DNA of 64,000 bases from Rhodoferax sp. (GTDB taxonomy: Bacteria; Pseudomonadota; Gammaproteobacteria; Burkholderiales; Burkholderiaceae_C), in contig JARWZT010000010.1 of the NCBI GenBank assembly GCA_029866205.1, positions 62,001 through 126,000 on the forward strand. The letters run 5' to 3'. The notes beneath the pieces are model-generated. The model was given only the letters and a program-made list of their open reading frames with translations. It did no database searches and had not been told where the DNA came from. The translations under genes and the position numbers were made by a program. This document shows, piece after piece, positions 63,508 to 64,000 of the stretch. How positions within the stretch are numbered: position 1 is the first letter of the stretch; each line of letters begins with the position of its first letter.

Positions 63508-64000
63508 GCATGGGCACCGACACCTATGACTTCATCGTGGTGGGAGCAGGCTCGGCAGGCGCACCGCTGGCGGCGCGCCTAAGCGAGAGCGGCAAGCACA
63601 GCGTTCTGCTGCTCGAAGCGGGCCCCCCCGACACTAATATGTGGACGCGCATCCCTGCGGGGGTGGTGAAGGTGCTGCAGCAGGGCAAGCTCATCCGAGA
63701 CTTCTTTACCGAACCCGATCCGCAGATGAAGGACCGCAAGATCTACTGGCCGCGTGGCTGGGTGGTGGGCGGCTCCAGCACAGTCAACGGCATGATTTGG
63801 GTGCACGGCACGCCGCACGAATACGACAAATGGGCGCAAAACGGCTGCCCTGGTTGGTCTCACGCCGACCTGCTGCCGTGGTTCAAGAAGATTGAAAGCT
63901 TCGCCGGTGGCGACCCGAGCCGCCGGGGCAGCAGTGGCCCGGTCACGGTCACCGAGTTCAAGCCGGTGGACGCCTTGCCCGACGCTTTCCTGGACTCCCT
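63504..64000 (+). CDS. GMC-family FAD oxidoreductase (partial, C-terminus beyond window)
   Basis: The first 165 codons run from ATG 63504 off the right edge. DFIVVGAGSAGAPLAARLSE is the FAD Rossmann motif, LLLEAGPPD follows, and WPRGWVVGGSSTVNGMIWVHG is the GMC signature 1. The family includes choline, glucose and isethionate dehydrogenases. The catalytic His pair lies beyond the window, so the alcohol substrate cannot be told. Coupling with a ThDP decarboxylase suggests oxidation of an alcohol linked to a 2-keto acid or aldehyde pathway. Confidence 0.9.
   Translation, partial: MSMGTDTYDFIVVGAGSAGAPLAARLSESGKHSVLLLEAGPPDTNMWTRIPAGVVKVLQQGKLIRDFFTEPDPQMKDRKIYWPRGWVVGGSSTVNGMIWVHGTPHEYDKWAQNGCPGWSHADLLPWFKKIESFAGGDPSRRGSSGPVTVTEFKPVDALPDAFLDS

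Overview
The window looks like chromosome of a betaproteobacterium, most likely Burkholderiales and close to the Comamonadaceae (Rhodoferax/Polaromonas-like). The evidence is the high GC content, the dense short-gap gene layout, a PhaR-type polyhydroxyalkanoate repressor, the GuaB-GuaA-TadA neighbourhood, a CHASE2 cyclase paired with a FecR protein, and the glnA-glnL-glnG order. No rRNA, confident tRNA or CRISPR array was seen.

Layout. 1-3848: minus-strand cluster of an agmatinase-family enzyme (cut by the window edge), LD-carboxypeptidase, a TadA protein fused to a haloalkane-dehalogenase-like domain, a PaiB-like protein and a VOC protein. 3882-7121: a small eroded genomic island at the 3' end of guaA. 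It holds a second diverged copy of the guaA last codons, three AT-rich unknown genes, an IS3-family element and the N-terminal stump of a tyrosine integrase. 7122-16921: guaA, guaB, a YihY/BrkB membrane protein, DUF2069, a GlcD-like oxidase, an MFS permease, then thyA-folA-xth. 17068-20431: FecR protein and CHASE2 adenylate cyclase. 20460-25163: glnA with a sigma54 promoter and two NtrC-like sites, and its regulators NtrB/NtrC. 25381-29900: five-gene overlapping operon (beta-propeller, polysaccharide deacetylase, fatty acid hydroxylase, EI24, CinA-like). 29974-35909: RsuA, then a divergent sugar ABC transport locus with a PfkB kinase, RbsD/FucU protein and transaldolase-like enzyme. 35994-43500: small basic protein, ArfB, PhaR, RimO, then a nitronate-monooxygenase-like gene coupled to a class II ribonucleotide reductase gene that carries an in-frame amber codon, and a hemerythrin gene; both of the last two units have FNR-type boxes. 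43582-50020: YgfZ, thioesterase, esterase, MFS, UvrD. 50066-57409: candidate methylated-amine locus (non-pyrrolysine MttB homologue, two divergent dimethylglycine-dehydrogenase-like proteins, XRE-cupin regulator). 57435-60794: modCBA and modE around two ModE palindromes. 61434-64000: Crp-family regulator, a two-subunit ThDP decarboxylase and the start of a GMC oxidoreductase.

The points most worth a second look are the amber codon that splits nrdJ, with a Shine-Dalgarno-like sequence and TTG just after it; the guaA-end island with a decapitated integrase and an IS3 transposase whose catalytic Asp is replaced by His; the TadA-dehalogenase fusion; the MttB/twin-DMGDH locus; and FNR boxes that link the O2-independent reductase and the hemerythrin.
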